Assembly: GCA_028284585.1 (NCBI GenBank) | Contig: JANQRK010000119.1 | Span: 1-64,000, forward strand | Direction of reading: 5' to 3' | Source of the DNA: Chromatiales bacterium | GTDB taxonomy: Bacteria; Pseudomonadota; Gammaproteobacteria; Chromatiales; Chromatiaceae | Length of the DNA: 64,000 nucleotides | Shown: positions 62,799 to 64,000 of the stretch, piece after piece | Numbering within the stretch: the first letter of the stretch is position 1 | How the letters are laid out: each line of letters starts with the position of its first letter | Translations under genes and position numbers: made by a program | Notes under the pieces: model-generated | The model's database searches: none | Seen by the model: only the letters and a program-made list of their open reading frames with translations | Told to the model about the DNA's origin: nothing

Positions 62799-64000
62799 TC
62801 AGTCTCTGCGATCCATCGCCAAGTGATGTTCGTGCTTTAGGCCCATGTAAAGGGCAACACACATTGCGATGAGCACCAGAGTGAATGGCAGACCGACGGT
62901 GATGGCTGCTGCCTGCAGCGCCCCTAACGCATCGGTCCCGCCACCGAACAATAGCGCACCGGCAATCAGCCCTTCCATCGTTGCCCAAAACACACGCTGT
63001 GGCACCGGGGCGTCGAGCTTGCCGCCGGCTGTAATGCTGTCGATGACGAGCGAGCCAGAATCCGACGACGTGATAAAAAAAACCAACACCAGCAAGATAC
63101 CCATGAACGACGTAATAGTGGTGAATGGCAGATTCTCGAGCATGTAAAACAGCGACAAGGCCACGTCGGTAATGCCATTGGCCAGTTGTCCAACTTGGTC
63201 GACAGCCTGATCCAATCCACTGCCGCCAAATGCGGTCATCCAGAGTAGCGTGACCGTCGTCGGGATCAGTAGTACGGCGATCAAGAACTCGCGGACGGTG
63301 CGGCCCTTGGACACACGCGCAATGAACATACCTACAAACGGTGACCAGGAGATCCACCAGGCCCAGTAGAAGACCGTCCAACCGTGATAGAAGGTCTCGT
63401 CATCACGTCCTATCCAGTTGCTCAACGACAGCAGATTGCCGGCGTAGGCAGCCGCCGTGTCGACCACCCCGGAGAAAATAGCCAATCCTTGGCCGACGAT
63501 CACCACGAACAGCAGCAGACCCAGTGCCATTAGCATGTTCAGGTTGCTGAGTACCTTGACCCCTCCGTCGAGCCCTCGGACCACAGACACAAGTGCAACG
63601 GTTGTCACGCCAATGATGATGGCGAATTGCGTATTGATCGTGTTCGGTATCCCGAACAGGTAGTTCAGTCCACCGGCTGCCTGTTGTGCGCCAAAACCAA
63701 GCGATGTCGCCAGCCCGAAGATTGTCGCCATGACGGCGACGATATCGATGATGTGTCCGGCCCAACCCCAGGCCCTGTCCTTGATCAGAGGGAAAAAGGC
63801 CGACCGGATCGTCAGCGGCAGATTTTTGTTATAGGCGAAGAAGGCCAGGGATAGCCCGACGACGGCGTAAATGGCCCAAGGGTGCAGGCCCCAGTGGAAC
63901 ATTGTTGCGCCCATCGCCAGCTCGGCTGCCTCTGGCGTGTTCTTCATCACGTCCAGTGGCGTTCCATACCAGCCGGTGTAGTAGGCGATAGGTTCGGCGA
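62799..64000 (-). CDS. BCCT-family transporter (5' end beyond window)
   Basis: Partial gene: the frame continues upstream past the internal ATG at 63950 to the window edge, adding YYTGWYGTPLDV. The visible 400 residues contain repeated membrane segments and the BCCT signature WAWWISWSPFVGMFIARVSKG. BCCT carriers bring in betaine, choline, carnitine or ectoine, commonly for osmotic protection. Substrate not predictable from this part. The missing N-terminus would hold the first two to four membrane segments. Between its stop and the PhnD-like gene there are about 280 bases with no supported gene. Confidence 0.92.
   Translation of the reverse strand, partial: AEPIAYYTGWYGTPLDVMKNTPEAAELAMGATMFHWGLHPWAIYAVVGLSLAFFAYNKNLPLTIRSAFFPLIKDRAWGWAGHIIDIVAVMATIFGLATSLGFGAQQAAGGLNYLFGIPNTINTQFAIIIGVTTVALVSVVRGLDGGVKVLSNLNMLMALGLLLFVVIVGQGLAIFSGVVDTAAAYAGNLLSLSNWIGRDDETFYHGWTVFYWAWWISWSPFVGMFIARVSKGRTVREFLIAVLLIPTTVTLLWMTAFGGSGLDQAVDQVGQLANGITDVALSLFYMLENLPFTTITSFMGILLVLVFFITSSDSGSLVIDSITAGGKLDAPVPQRVFWATMEGLIAGALLFGGGTDALGALQAAAITVGLPFTLVLIAMCVALYMGLKHEHHLAMDRRD

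Overview
This is a moderately high-GC proteobacterial chromosome window, most likely from a gammaproteobacterium. The indications are EpsL/E/F/G-type exopolysaccharide export genes, a TctABC transporter, a CRP-type regulator, a PAS-GGDEF-EAL protein, a Tat-exported molybdenum hydroxylase and a BCCT transporter. A sulfur-oxidising or marine relative of the Chromatiales is possible, but the window holds no rRNA or other marker to settle this. I see no tRNA, rRNA or CRISPR array.

Region 1 (about 0.3-28.1 kb) is a surface-polysaccharide locus. It opens with a lipoprotein esterase and a fusion of acyl carrier protein, AMP-ligase and acyltransferase. A minus-strand run follows: polysaccharide pyruvyl transferase, FrhB-like iron-sulfur protein and Wzx-type flippase. 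Next is the initiating WcaJ-type sugar-phosphate transferase on the plus strand. A tightly packed minus-strand operon then carries a sulfotransferase, five glycosyltransferases and a Wzy-like polymerase. Downstream on the plus strand are a secreted 1112-residue DUF4838 protein, a second sulfotransferase, and EpsL-like, EpsE-like, EpsF-like and EpsG-like export and chain-length proteins. Together they predict a Wzx/Wzy-type exopolysaccharide that may carry both sulfate and pyruvate.

Region 2 (28.1-32.2 kb) is a scrapyard of insertion-sequence remnants (IS3 orfA fragment, frameshifted IS256 transposase) beside a HAF-repeat autotransporter. Beyond it lie a strongly structured intergenic segment and a sensor-protein fragment.

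Region 3 (32.3-47.7 kb) is metabolic and accessory. It holds a glycerate 2-kinase and a four-gene molybdenum-hydroxylase cassette with its maturation factors (IorA-like, IorB-like, XdhC, MocA-like). It also has a predicted hydrolase, a PfkB kinase, an ArsR/SRPBCC pair with a conspicuous operator, a DUF900 hydrolase, a VOC protein, and a MoaD-like protein beside an Asp-box protein. The most unusual item is a pair of overlapping phosphagen (arginine/creatine-type) kinase genes, the first of which lacks the catalytic glutamate.

Region 4 (47.2-64 kb) holds a low-molecular-weight tyrosine phosphatase, a stand-alone Mur ligase with a cysteine-rich tail and a methyltransferase. It continues with the TctC-TctB-TctA-Usp operon, a CRP-type regulator divergent from a DUF3604 protein, and a solute-binding-like protein without signal peptide. 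It ends with a PhnD-like binding protein paired with a PAS-GGDEF-EAL protein, and a BCCT transporter cut by the window end.

A modular dispersed repeat occurs three times (about 11.3, 41.2 and 59.1 kb), each time at the 3' ends of genes. Its copies share some modules and lack others.
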